Below, in pieces: positions 36,082 to 47,545 of a stretch of 64,000 bases of DNA. The notes beneath the pieces were generated by a model. The model searched no databases. It worked only from the letters and a program-made list of their open reading frames with translations, and was not told the origin of the DNA. The position numbers and the translations under genes are program-made. Source of the DNA: Rutpela maculata (Eukaryota > Arthropoda > Insecta > Coleoptera > Cerambycidae). Position 1 is the stretch's first letter; each line of letters opens with the position of its first letter. The stretch covers positions 164,857,348-164,921,347 of the forward strand of contig OW386289.2 in NCBI GenBank assembly GCA_936432065.2, read 5' to 3'.

Positions 36082-36742
36082 ACTAGACCAACCCAAAAAA
36101 AAAATCTTGTCATATTTTATGTCTCACCCTGTAAAAATGTTCTTTTTTATGTAAAATAAGAAATGCTCTTTTGATTGAAAAAAAAAATGAATTTTAAAAT
36201 GTGCTACCACGCTCTAAAGTACGCTATTTCAATAATTTTGAGTTATCTACAAAAATTAGGCTGCGGGCTTCATCTAATATACGTTTTTTAGTGCCAAAGT
36301 GGTTTTTCACTTTAAATATTATATAAATAATTGAAAATTATCGAGTAAAATTTTGTTGTAAGAAATCCGACAAAAAAAAATACTTTAAAATGTTAAAAAA
36401 TGGACAAAAAGAAAATCGCATATAAATCTGCTTTAGGCCTGCCGAAAATACTTTTTCAATATATTCCAAAACATATCTAAACCAAAATTTACTATAATTA
36501 CTTGCAAGCGAGCAGAAACTAGAGTGCGAAAATTAAAGTTTTCAGGGTGTATTTCACAATTTTACTAATAAAAGCACCAACAATATATCATTAAAATTGT
36601 AAATAACTAATGAAGTTAATTAAATAATTTTTTTTTCCTGGAAAATTATATTAAATATAGAAAATATTGTTTTTTGATGCCCCGGGTTTTTAAGGATAGG
36701 CTTGAATTTGTTTAACTTATTCACCATTGTAAATAATTATTA

Positions 36743-36967
36743 TTAATAATAATTTTTTAATTTATTATATATTTTTTTTGTTTTTGTACATTTCTTTGTT
36801 TCTGCACTTTGTGTTATCAGTAAAGCTTGTTTTTGTTCTTCGTCTATTGTAATAACATTATTAAATCGAGAAGTCAACGCAATTTGACATTCAGCAGAAT
36901 CACTGACAACTTTAAGATTTATGCATACATTTTTTCCACACACATATAATGATGGCCTGAATTCCAT
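36743..36967 (-). pseudogene. Transposon-derived ORF fragment in the left palindrome arm
   Basis: 74 codons with VCGKNVCINLKVV, ECQIALTSRFNNVITIDEEQ and KQALLITQSAETK, ending in a lysine/tyrosine-rich tail and stop. The AEC.IAL…DEEQKQALL pattern reminds me of the C-terminus of an unclassified insect/cnidarian transposon-protein family (AERG…EEQKQxLLQ), from memory. No catalytic residues are present, so it is only the terminal part of a protein. Confidence 0.5.
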
Positions 36968-37454
36968 AAATCTGGATTTTTCTTTAAAGAGTCAACGTTT
37001 ATATTTGTAATTTTAAAAAAATTAAACTTTTCTTTGATATAAAATCGGATAAACAAATACCCGAATCATTTTTTTTTGGATCTACAAAACTTCTAACATG
37101 CGGCTCCGTAAATTTTCTTTTTTTTTAACTTTTGTATCATTTTTATTTTTATTTCATGAGTCACTTTATCATAAAAAAATGCAAGGTTTACGAGTTCCTC
37201 CGATACCAGAGGTGAATTTATTTAATAATAATGGAGACAATTTTTTATTTATTTTTTCATATTCATATAAATCTTCTAATAAGTTCATGACGAGGACAAG
37301 AAATATTATTATTATTAAATAAATTCACCAATCACTTCTGGTATCTTTCGGAGGAACTCGTGTGCCTTGCATTTTTTGATGATAAAGTGACTCATGAAAT
37401 AAAAATAAAAATGATACAAAATAATGTTAGAGGTTTTGTAGATCCAAAAAAAAA

Positions 37455-37700
37455 ATGATTCGGGTATTTGTTTATCTATGGAATTCAGGCCATCATTATG
37501 TGTGTGGAAAAAATGTATGCATAAATTTTAAAGTTGTCAACTATTCTGCTGAATGTCAAATTGCGTTGACTTCTCGATTTAATAATGTTATTACAATAGA
37601 TGAAGAACAAAAACAAGCTTTACTGTTAACACAAAGTGCAGAAACAAAGATATATACGAAAACAAAAAAAATATATAATAAATTAAAAAATTATTATTAA
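37455..37700 (+). pseudogene. Same ORF fragment in the right palindrome arm
   Basis: The mirror copy of the frame at 36743-36967: about 81 codons, with the same core and a handful of substitutions (for example KVVNYSAEC against KVVSDSAEC). Its upstream part differs because the right arm lacks about 75 bp present in the left, so the frame starts differently (MIRVFVYLWNSGHH). Both copies remain open to the same stop. Confidence 0.5.
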
Positions 37701-38371
37701 TAATAACAATTTACAGTGATGAATAACTTAAATAAATTCGAGCCTATCCTTAAAAACCCGGGCCTCAAAAAACAATATTTTCTATATTTAATATAATTTT
37801 CCAGGAAAAAAATATTATTTAAGTAACTTCATTAGTTATTTACAATTTTAATGATATATTTTTGGTGCTTTTATTAGTAAAATTGTGAAATACGCCCTGA
37901 AAACTTTAATTTTCGCACTCTAGTTTCTGCTCGCTTGCAAGTAATTATAGTAAATTTTGGTTTAGATATGTTTTGGAACATATTGGAAAAGTATTTTCGG
38001 CAGGCCTAAAGCAGATTTATTTGAGATTTTCCTTTTGTCCATTTTTTAGCATTTTAAAGTAGATTTTTTTTATCGGGTTTCTTACAAAAAAATGTTACTC
38101 GATAGTTTTCAATTATTTATATAATATTTAAAGTGAAAAACCACTTTGGCACTAAAAAACATATATTAGATGAAGCCCGCAGCCTAGTTTTTGTAGATAA
38201 CTCAAAATTATTGAAATAGCGTACTTTAAAGCGTGGTAGCACATTTTAAAATTCATTTTTTTTTTTTGATCAAAAGAGCATTTTTTCTTTTACATAAAAA
38301 GGAACATTTTTACAGGGTGAGACATAAAATATGGCAAGATTTTTTTTTTTTTTGGTTGGTCTATTGTACAC

Positions 38372-39079
38372 ATTATATACTAGACATAAAAACTATATCA
38401 ATATAGCTACGATAGCAAGATGTTAAAACTAGGTTCGCATAATAATGTGAAGAAAGCATTTTTAAGTAGAGACTATTAGTTAACTAAATTACCTTTTCAT
38501 TATTATATAACTTACCTGACGCAGAAAGCTCTCTGAACATCTTACCCTACAACGTAACAGAAACTTATTTATGTTTCATCAAAGCTTTTCTAGAAATGTT
38601 CAGTGATGTCTCAACTTGACTGTTACCTAGCAGCTGTAATATACTTTCTCATTTTGGCAAACCCGCAGGGAGAAACAGTACATGCATATTTACATTTAAC
38701 TTATGTATGTACATTTGTCTCCAGTTATCTCTTGCCCCGATTGTCGCAATATTCCTAGGTAAATAAATTATAAAAATTATTTACTCTCGGTGTTATTTTA
38801 GCGTTGACGGAAAGAAGAAATTGTTGTTGGTAATAATCATATAAGAATGAATAGTACACATACAGGATGTTTGTATTGGTGTAAAATCTCCAACAACTAA
38901 AACTACAGAAATTTTAAAAAACAATGAAAATACTTGTATCGAGTTTTTATGGGTAAATAAACAATCCTAATGCTCTTCTAAACAGCGTACTATTATTATA
39001 ATTAAGTCAGTAAATACGTGTCAAATTGTCCAATTATGCAAAAAAAAATGTTTTCAAACATTCACAAATATCTCTATAT
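38372..39079. other. No recognisable gene
   Basis: A possible MITE end (ACAGGATGTTTGTATTGG) lies near 38861-38878 without a visible partner. Otherwise AT-rich spacer. Confidence 0.35.
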
Positions 39080-39262
39080 GAAGTAAAATGAGGCCTTTGG
39101 TTCTTGTACACACACTAAATCACAATTTTATTTTTTTCACCCCTTTCAAAAATGGGTGGGGGTAGTAAGGGGGGTAGCTAATGCCAAAACATTTTTTGAG
39201 ACCTTAGCTTCTCTTACATATACTAAATACCACTTTTATGAACTCTTACTTGCTTGTAGACA
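39080..39262 (+). mobile_element. Copy E of the DINE-1-like repeat, internal fragment
   Basis: It holds only the middle blocks: TTCTTGTACACACACTAAAT, the GGGTGGGGGTAGTAAGGGGG stretch, GAGACCTTAGCTTCTCTTAC and ACTCTTACTTGC. Both ends are missing. Confidence 0.75.
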
Positions 39263-40598
39263 TGAAAAACTGCATATGACATTTCTTATAGAGAATTTTA
39301 AAAGCTTTATTTTTTTATATAAACATAATTTTTCCAAAATAGCGGCGCGAGCGCCAGAGATAGTTGGGGACTTTTAGTATGTTTGACAGTGCGCCTTACT
39401 GAACGTCTCTGCTGAATTTCAAAACATTATCAGTTTTTTCCGTCAAACGTAGAAATTTGTTCCAATTTGACTGGGATACTGGTGGTGTGAGCTGTTGTAC
39501 ATACAGTAATCATAAGTATGCATACCGACAAAGGTACCTTAATCAGCGTAGTCCAAATTTTACAAAAAGGACAAGAGATCGAGGTTAAATGCATCAAATA
39601 GCTCATAATGGAAAGATGCAATTCTGTAATATTTCATGTTGACCAAAAATGCAAGCAGCAGAACACCATTTTTCTTTAAGGTTTTAATCTAATTTTTCAT
39701 TCCGCAAATAGCAATAATATTCTCTGTTACACTTATGGTAATCGGAGTCAAATATGTAACATTTTAAAATCACCATTTTTCGTAGTTATACAGCAGATAT
39801 ACAAAATAAAATAACGTTATCTTATTCAGTTATATTCTTAAACATGTAGAACTTAGAATTTAGTATCTCGCAGAATAAGTTCATAGTAAATTTATACAAA
39901 ATATTCAAGACAAATATACATAAGCAACAAAATGTAAGAAAACAAAAATCCTATTTGTTTGTCTACTTAATGTCGAATTGCAAAACAGTTCAACAAAATT
40001 ACTATAATTGATCTGATAGTTGTCCGATTTAATGCCGCTTTTAAAACATTAGCTTATCTCTTTCCTCAACATGGTTATTAAACAACAATTCACCTAATTA
40101 ACTGAACGTATCGGATATTAAAATGTACTCTAAATGTACAGAGGAGTAACCATCAGACTAGGTAATGTTCATACAAACCTCCACGTGACAGAGTTTCCCT
40201 TATACCTCGCTTACAATTTACGTTGAAATAACTATTCTCACGGGCTCCCCAGAGACTTTATTAATCTTTTACAGTTTTCTTGTCGGATGTAGGCGCTTAA
40301 TATATTATATATATTGAGTCTTTTACGGGTCGCAACTTACGACAATCTAGGTCGTAGCGAGAGTTTGTCTTGTGTTTCCCTAAACGAAAACACTAGTAAA
40401 GATTCCGTGTATACAGAAAAGCAGTAGTAAGTAAAACTCATATAATCAACTTCAACATCAAGAAAAAGGTTTTTGAGAAGTGCATATATGTACTATGCAA
40501 AAGGAATCTACTAGAAAACTATTTAACAGATCATTTTCCTGTAATAACTAAGTTGTATTGAATACGGGACAAAATAATGAAAAATTGATTCCAATGAA
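39263..40598. other. No recognisable gene
   Basis: Short overlapping frames without motifs. Nothing supportable. Confidence 0.4.
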
Positions 40599-40599
40599 A

Positions 40600-41195
40600 A
40601 AACTATTTTATTTGATAAATTAGTGGCATGTGTGGTCCAGTCCCGTCTTGTTGAAAGTGAACCTCGTTAATATTGATATTGGGAATTTGAATAATCTGTG
40701 GAATTATTATATTTTGGAGAAATTCTTGGTATATTAGTTTTCCAGTTAGGTTTCCGTCAAATATTATTGGACCTATAATATGGTTGCCCAGTCAAGCATC
40801 GAAGCCAAACCGATCCTGAAACCGCCATTTTCAATTGCCCAATATCGAACGTTGTTCCGATTAAATAACGTAAATCTCGATTCATCAGAGAAAAAAAATG
40901 TTTTATAAAATTCTGATTTCTTAGTTGGCGGAACTGTAACCAATTACAAAAGGTTATTCTTCGTTGATAAAATCATTGATGCAATTGATATTTGTAAGAA
41001 CGATAGCCGTGTTTCTTTAAAAGTGTCTTGGATGATTCTTTGAAAACTGGTAATTCATGTTCAATTTGTCTTATCGAAATTGTTGGATCAACATACACTA
41101 AAGCTAGTACATTAATTTCCATTTCTTCATCCACAATAAATCTTTCTTCAGTTTCTATATCAGGTTCAGTTCTAAGTTGATGCTCCAAAAAAGGT
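40600..41195 (-). pseudogene. Tc1/mariner-type transposase relic
   Basis: Minus-strand reading from 41190: an N-terminal segment (ETEERFIVDEEMEINVLALV), then DPTISIRQIEHELPV and LLKKHGYRSYKYQLHQ, the second helix-turn-helix of IS630/Tc1 transposases. This is followed by TFCNWL.FRQLRNQ and a degraded catalytic start (KHFFSL near 40900, then FRIGL and an NGG segment). It decays into a frame ending RRDWTTHAT near 40625, the place of the QQDGAPxHxA motif; the second Asp context is altered. Terminal repeats are not found. Confidence 0.7.
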
Positions 41196-41312
41196 CATAG
41201 CACTTTATTTCGTAGGATGAATTGTTTCAAAGATATAACGTGTTTGCTGGCCACTATAATATTAAATAGTGTTTCTAATTACTTGTAACCATAAAAATTA
41301 AATATCAGTGAA

Positions 41313-41420
41313 ATGGGTTACATAAAATGTTGTGTGTTTAATTGTGAGGGCAAAGTTTCACAAAGACATTCGTTCCCAAATCCAAGAAAGACATTAATCG
41401 ATTTAAAAAATGGTTAGAAG
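41313..41420 (+). pseudogene. THAP-domain-like fragment
   Basis: The ATG at 41313 opens MGYIKCCVFNCEG…RHSFPNPRK and, one frame over, FKKWLEVIK. Two cysteines (C-x4-C spacing), a FP motif and a following KKWL resemble the start of a THAP zinc finger (C-x2-4-C…FP…R..W). THAP domains occur in host proteins and in P-element-type transposases. The zinc-binding C..H pair is not visible because the frame breaks. A further open stretch near 41735-41815 (TATEEIDSNNG…) may belong to the same relic. Confidence 0.4.
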
Positions 41421-41829
41421 TCATCAAGCGGTAGAAAAACAGTAATTAACAAACAGTAGAAGCAGCAGAAAAACAAATAGCAAATGCGGGTGGAGATGAA
41501 TTAGTTCTAGTTTCTACCGTTTCTACTGTTGTTTGGCTTTATAAGCATTCTATTTGTTTTCGTAGATAATCCCCAAACAGCAATATTATATGTTAAAAGG
41601 GGGTGGAATTTATAGAAGATATACTTTTTGCAACTAAATTTCTTTCAGTCATTTAAATATTGCACGATAATAAAAAAAAGGAATAAAAGAAATGTAAAAA
41701 CTGTATTTGCCATGGGCAATCTTGTTTGAACACCGCGACGGAAGAAATAGATAGTAACAACGGAGCTATAGATGAAGATATAGTTGAAGATACGATACCA
41801 TCAACTGATCAGCCATGACGTAGCTCTTT

Positions 41830-43900
41830 ATAAAAGTGTAATGACCTTTTTTTGTGCAGAATTTTATAATAAATATTTATGCTCATAACTATTTTTGTCG
41901 AAAAAGTGATACTTTTCGAGATAATGGCAAAAAACTGAAAATTTACCCTTTAACCCCCCCCCCCCAAAAAAAAAAAAACTCATGGCTCAAATTGCACGAA
42001 CTTCTCAGGATATACTAAATGAAGGTCTCCACAAAAATCCAGCTTTCTCGTAATTTTCTCCAGTAGAAATGTCTTCATTTACTGGGCTATAAATATTTGT
42101 TCCTTACAGAAGGTTTTACCTTACTAATAATTTCCACAACCTACTTAGTAATTTTCTAATGTCGCATTCATCTGACACGGACATCTTGAAGAAAATTTAA
42201 AACTGTTCGTATTTCACTTATTTTTTGGAAATTTTTAAATCGGAAAAAACTGTTGTACTTAGAGTTCCATGCTTAATAAAAAACCAAAAAAAAAAATGGT
42301 GTCATTCCATTTAAGAAAAAAAAGTTGATGTCACTTCCGGTTGAACCGGAAGCGTTATTTTCGTTCCTGTTCTTTTAACAGTAGCCCACTTTTGCCTAAT
42401 TTATATGTACCAAAAACGAAATGTTCAAATTAAAAAACAACGAAATAATTGGTGGTGTACATTGACTCGTGGACACCCAGTATATCGAAAAATCTGACTT
42501 TTTCATGAACTCGTCGTCGATTAGTTTCACATTGTCATGAATAATATAGAATTCCTCAAAATGAATAATTCTTATTATTACTATTTTTAGCTAAAACTTC
42601 AGTCTGATTATCCTTATTAGCAAAATAAGGACTTCATGTAGTTTTTAACAAAGAATTTGTATAATAATTGACATTGTTTGCGTAATATGCAAACCGTTCC
42701 AACCGTCCTCAACTCAAAATTTCCTTTTGTAGTTAACAAGTCGTTTGATATTTGACCCTGATTATGTGATCGGGGTTGAAATGCTGAGAGAAAGTTGGGA
42801 GAAGTTCGCTAATGCTAGATTACCAAGTTCTTCGATGTAATGTGATTGATTTTGAAGGAGATTATGTCAGTAGTAGCTAGTGAGGAGACCTTTTTCGATT
42901 GATTTAATCAAAATCCAGTTGAACGCATCTTGGTTTATGACACGTTTGTTTATTATACAGGATGTATCAAAAGAATCTAATTTCATTTAAAATTAAATTA
43001 TTAGCAATATCACGGCAGATGAATTTAAAAATTAGCTGGTGTGAATGGAAGTCGTTAATATACCAAAAGATGTAGGAGACATGACTCGATGTCTGTAGAA
43101 CCTGAATCTACAGGGCACTACATTAAAAAGACATGACAGATTGTAATGACTAGATATTGCTGGAATTAACACCACACGTCGGTAAAATAATGCTGTATAT
43201 TCTTCAACTTAAACTTTAGTAACATATATCTTTTCCAAATACCTCCTCAGTAAATAGGGTTTATTAAAAGAGGTGGTACTAGGGAACGCATACTGAACTT
43301 ATAACTTATCTAGAAGACAAGGGTCTATTACATGCATATGTTTCCTCTTATAATAAACTACCGAAAGGTTTTTGATAATGTAAAATGACAAACTGGACTG
43401 CAACATTGCAGATGGGAACAGCCAGACAACTTGCCAAGTTTATTCGACTATAAAGAAAATTTTACTTTCGTGAAAATCAACAATACTAGCGTGTCTAACA
43501 CCAAAGGTGTTAAACATGGCAAAAGAAATCCTTGAACTTTAGTTAAATGTTTTTTAACTCTTACATGTTTCACTAAAGTTAATAGTTTAAGAGTAAAAAT
43601 TATTCAATGTAAGATGATGGAAGTTGTTTAGTTTTGACTAGCTGTGTCTCAAAAACTGTCCATTTTTAGAGCTCTTGCCCATTGACATTTTTCATCAGAA
43701 CATTTCACGGAAAGCCAAATTACATTTAAAGTGTACGGGTCATTTACATAAATATTAGATAGCAATGGCCTAAATAGGATCCTTGCGGGGTAAATGAAGA
43801 TATAAAAATGCTTATTCTGAAACATATTCGTTGAGATGACTTCAGTCATAAATTGCAACAAAACAAAAATTGTGATTTTGAAGTAGTAACAAGATGACAT
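41830..43900. other. No recognisable gene; one truncated transposon end
   Basis: A C-run/A-run junction lies near 41957-41979. A TIR-like stretch with the dyad at 42333-42352 ends GTGGACACCCAG-TATA near 42481, like a mariner right end without a partner. Otherwise nothing. Confidence 0.4.
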
Positions 43901-43959
43901 ACTTTGGAGCTCTTGTGGATATTACCGATAACATGGCGAATATGATAGGATGAAGAATA

Positions 43960-44370
43960 CAGATGACAAGATAGGGTATTTGCCAGTTAAGCAAAATTTG
44001 ACGTGACAAAATTATCACGAAACGTACGAAAATGAGATTCGCTAATGCCCTAATTTCCTCCATCTTTCTTTACATCACTGAGACATAGACCTTTAGAGAA
44101 GCAGACAGATGCCTTCAGGATGTGGTTCTGGAGATGTTTATTATGAGTTTCCCATGGCAGCAACAGGCAACAGTTTGATTCTTGAAGAAGGTAGTTAAAG
44201 GTACCTCAAAGCGAATCTTTTCAGCATCGTATTCTCCAAAGTCCAATAATGTTTTGCCACATCAACACAGGAAAGGAGACAATATAAAACGGTTGATAGC
44301 TCAGGGAAAACCAGATGAGGACTCCTATACGTTGGGTATATGTGCAGTTCTTACATGTTCTACATGAAAT
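43960..44370 (+). pseudogene. LINE ORF2 fragment (RTE-like)
   Basis: Plus-strand reading: TKMRFANALISSIFLYITET, TFREADRCLQ (family: LYGSETWT..EADRRRIDAFEMW), a degraded middle (EMFIMSFPW), and KRLIAQGKPDED near 44310 (family: KLIxQGKxEGKR). Stops lie between the parts. Confidence 0.7.
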
Positions 44371-44790
44371 AAGATTACTACAGACTTTTACGCGAAATTT
44401 ATTTAGTACTTCACATATTTATTCCTACTACTACTAAATGTGTACTTATCGTGATCTATCTTGCTAATGCTTAATTAGAATTATGTCTATAATAATAAAT
44501 AGAGCTGTTATGGAGGTATAAATGTATAACATAGATTGTCAAATTACTTATGTGTTTCATCATCCAGTTAAAGGAGCTAATGGGGTAACGACATTCGCCT
44601 AACACGCAACCACGACAGGTGACGTGATGCCTGTCAATCATGCTATACAGAAGAAAAAAAGACGAACTAAAATAACTAGTAGGGAATATAAATGAAAATT
44701 ATGTTCTAAATGCTTTAGCGATAATGTATACTTTAAAGAGCAGTGTATAATTTTCAAATGACTTTATTAGCTGAAAAAAAAAATTACAAT
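44371..44790. other. No recognisable gene
   Basis: AT-rich spacer; nothing supportable. Confidence 0.4.
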
Positions 44791-45330
44791 ACCGGGTATA
44801 ACAGGATCATGGTACACCCTCCTTTAGTTTTGAAGATAATTGATTGAAATTTAGGATATCCTATATACATAATAAGCGACACTTTTTGACATACAAGTGA
44901 TTTTTTTTTCACTTCCGGTTTCGCCGGAAGTGACAATAACTTTCGATTTTTAAATGGAACAACGGGTATATTATTGAGGTTTTGAATTCTACATTATTTT
45001 TTGAATCCAACGATACCAAATAAATGACATTTTAAAGGTCAATATTTTTTATAACACGATTTTTAGTTTTCTATTTGAATGTGCCATGATGGTTCCAATT
45101 TATTTTAAATGACCCGTGTAATGCTGGAAAAAATCGAAATCCCGTCAAAAATACTAAATTACGTGATTTATGAGCAAATAAATTTCATCAAAATGGTCTT
45201 TGGGCCAAAACTCAATTTTTTCAAATGGAACCCTATTGGTACCGTAGTACCATTTATTAGTACTATTAATAAGGAATTTACAATTTTGTTCTAATTATCT
45301 TGATATACATAAGGTGGCTTTGGAATACAA

Positions 45331-46033
45331 AAAACCGCTGCCTAGGGAATCACTACTTCCACATCCAGACTTCCTATCTAAGTCTCTTACAATGAAAATA
45401 CTATATTTGCACTCCACTAAGTGGAAATAATTGTTTATGGAACTTTAATAGCATAATATTTGAAATCGTGTACCCAAAAAACCCTAAAATGGTATGCCCC
45501 ATCAGTAGTAGGTGGTGGTGGTGGTGGTGGGGGTTAATGAAGTGAAAAATATTCTTGATAACTTATTCTTGTACACACACTAAATCACAGTATTTTTTCA
45601 CCCCCTTTAATGACGGGGTGGGGGTGGTAATAGAGGTGGCTATTTCCAAAAATATTTTTGAGACTAGCTCCTCTTATATTTACTAAATACCAATTTCATG
45701 CACTCTTAATTACCTGATTTACCTATTTACCCCCATTTACCTCAATTTACCCTTCAACTCTGCAACGGAATAAGATCAATATATAATCTAGTTCCAGATC
45801 TCGTTAAAATACATACGGGTGCCATATTTTAAGTCAATATCTTAAACGGTTCCAGAGTAATCGTGAGCACCAAAAAGATACAAGACTAACAGACAGACCG
45901 ACAAATTTATTATATTCAAACTTAAACTTAAACTCAAAATATTGACGTTTCATGACATTCTAAGCCTATTTGTACAATGAAAATTTTCAAAAGTGTTTCT
46001 TGCGTTAGTATACTTCAACTGGATGTGGAAGTA
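45331..46033 (+). mobile_element. Copy F of the DINE-1-like repeat, full length
   Basis: It starts AAAACCGCTGCCTAGGGAATC and carries the subterminal ACTTCCACATCCAG, the G-rich blocks at 45510-45532 and 45615-45632 and a decayed GACA-type block near 45885-45905. It ends CAACTGGATGTGGAAGT, with the hairpin weakened (CTTCAAC instead of CTTCCAC). Confidence 0.85.
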
Positions 46034-46109
46034 ATACGCAGAAAATAGCATGACAAAGATATAAAAAATCATTTTGTGCCGTGGACTACACGATAGAAGT
46101 AAAGCGTCT

Positions 46110-46540
46110 ACTTCAAGCATTTTCTTTAATGGAACCTACTACGCATTCATACTACTCGAGATAACCCACTGTGTATCCAATTTACTAGAGGAAAGCCACT
46201 ACGCATACATACTTCTTGATGAAACCCACTGCGCATCCATTTTACTCGAGGAAACCCACTGCGCATCCATACCACTTGAGGTAACCTACTGCTCATCTAT
46301 ACACTCGTGGTAACCTACTGCGCATCAATGGTACTCAAGGAAAGCCACTGCGCATCCATAATACTCGGGGAAACCAACTGCGCATTCATACTACTCAAAG
46401 TAACCCACTGCGCATCTATAGTACTCTAGAAAATCCACTGCGCATCCACACTGCTAGCGCATCGATGGTACTCGAGGAAAGCCACTGCGCATCCATAATA
46501 CTCGGGGAAACCTACTGCGCATCCTTACTAACTCGAAGTA
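46110..46540 (+). repeat. 30-bp minisatellite, about 14 units
   Basis: The unit is CCACTGCGCATCCATNNTAC then TCGAGGAAAC (30 bp), repeated with substitutions from about 46110 to 46540. Because 30 is a multiple of three, the plus-strand frame stays open for some 80 codons with a ten-residue repeat (ETHCASILLE). The array ends exactly where copy G of the DINE-1-like repeat begins, and that copy lacks its 5' end. Confidence 0.88.
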
Positions 46541-47120
46541 ACTTTAATAACATGATATTTGAAATCGCCTACCCCAAAAGTGGGGGTTGGGGTGGTGGTA
46601 GAGGGTGGGGGTGTTGATGGATTAATTAAAAAAAAATAGAGGCCTTAGGATCTTGTATACACGCTAAATTACAATTTTATTTTTTTCACCCCCTTTAATA
46701 ATGGGGTGGGGGTAGTAATGGGGGTGGCTAATGCCAAAAAATTTTTTGAGACCTTAACTTCTTTTATATATACTAAATATCAATTTTATGGACTCTTACC
46801 TGCTTGATTTACCTATTTACCCTCATTTACCCCAATTTACCCCCCAACCCTTCAACGGAATAAGATGAAAATATAATCTAGTTCCAGATCTCGTTAAAAT
46901 ACATACGTGTACCAAATTTCAAGTCAATATCTTAAACGGTTCCAGAGCAATCGTGCGCACAAAAAAAAGTTACAGACAGACCGACAGACAGACAGACAGA
47001 AATATTTTTTTTTGCTCAAACTTAAAATCTCGACGTTTCATGACATTCTTAGCCTATTTGAACAATACAAATTTAAAAAAAAAAATTTGTCGTTACTATA
47101 CTTCCACTGGATGTGGAAGT
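46541..47120 (+). mobile_element. Copy G of the DINE-1-like repeat, 5' truncated
   Basis: It begins inside the element at ACTTTAATAACATGATATTT and keeps both G-rich blocks, GACTCTTACCTGCTTGATTT, the microsatellite (GACAGACCGACAGACAGACA, 46974-47000) and an intact hairpin end (CTTCCACTGGATGTGGAAGT, to 47120). Confidence 0.85.
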
Positions 47121-47133
47121 CAAATGAACGCAA

Positions 47134-47545
47134 AACATTACAATTATTGTTCAAAATGCTGTCCATTAACGTCAATGCACTTCTGAACTCGCATAGCTGT
47201 TTCTCGAAGAACGTTCGCCAATTGCTGGGCCGTTAGGGTAAAAACACAAAGAAAGCAGGCAACCTGCTTACTGGTAGTCAGCGCCTATAAGCGCCAATAA
47301 TTAAATACGCTTTTAAACGTTCCCGTACATAGACAAAGCCGGCTACCAGTAAGCAGGTAGCCTGCTTTCTTTGTGTTCTTACCCTTTTAAAAGCGTACTT
47401 AATTATTGGCGCTTATAGGCGCTGACTACCAGTAAGCAGGTTGCCTGCTTTCTTTGTGTTTTTACCCTTATGCTATTAATTGCGCGTCTTACTTGTAGCT
47501 CCAGGTCTTCACGGGTTGTGCGGCGGTGCGGTTGAGTAGACAATA
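47134..47545 (-). pseudogene. Tc1/mariner transposase C-terminus, split by a MITE
   Basis: Minus-strand reading from about 47545: a degraded VYSTAPHN segment, ELQVRRAINSI up to 47471, then the inserted element. It resumes TAQQLANVLRETAMRVQKCI and DVNGQHFEQ with a stop at about 47135. The order (YSTxP…LxxRI…VxxRxxxCIxxxGxHFEH) is the usual C-terminus of IS630/Tc1 transposases. All three catalytic acids are missing because the element is internally deleted: the right terminal repeat joins this C-terminal piece directly near 47548. Confidence 0.8.
47236..47467. mobile_element. 232-bp Harbinger-like palindromic MITE, TTA target duplication
   Basis: The ends GGGTAAAAACACAAAGAAAG and CTTTCTTTGTGTTTTTACCC begin 80-bp near-perfect inverted arms. 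TTA stands on both sides (47233-47235, 47468-47470); taking out the element and one TTA restores the transposase frame. A third copy of the end (…GCCTGCTTTCTTTGTGTTC-TTACCC) lies at about 47342-47386 in the orientation of the right end. A 3-bp TWA duplication is the hallmark of PIF/Harbinger. Confidence 0.88.

Larger units (their letters stand above)
36084..38363. mobile_element. 2.28-kb palindromic (foldback) element with 8-bp target duplication
   Basis: The ends TAGACCAACC and GGTTGGTCTA sit inside an exact duplication TTGTACAC (36076-36083, 38364-38371). The left arm (36084 to about 37232) and right arm (about 37306-38363) are inverted copies over nearly their whole length, with a loop of about 73 bp. 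The left arm carries about 75 bp near 36970-37045 that the right arm lacks. Each arm carries a copy of the same short open frame. Confidence 0.88.

Noticed and set aside
41957..41979. C-run followed by A-run as a regulatory or telomere-like feature
   Set aside because: Simple homopolymer slippage, single occurrence.
46074..46313. Protein-coding gene with ETHCASILLE repeats
   Set aside because: The open frame follows from a 30-bp tandem repeat and starts within the DINE/minisatellite junction; no promoter, splice or homology support.
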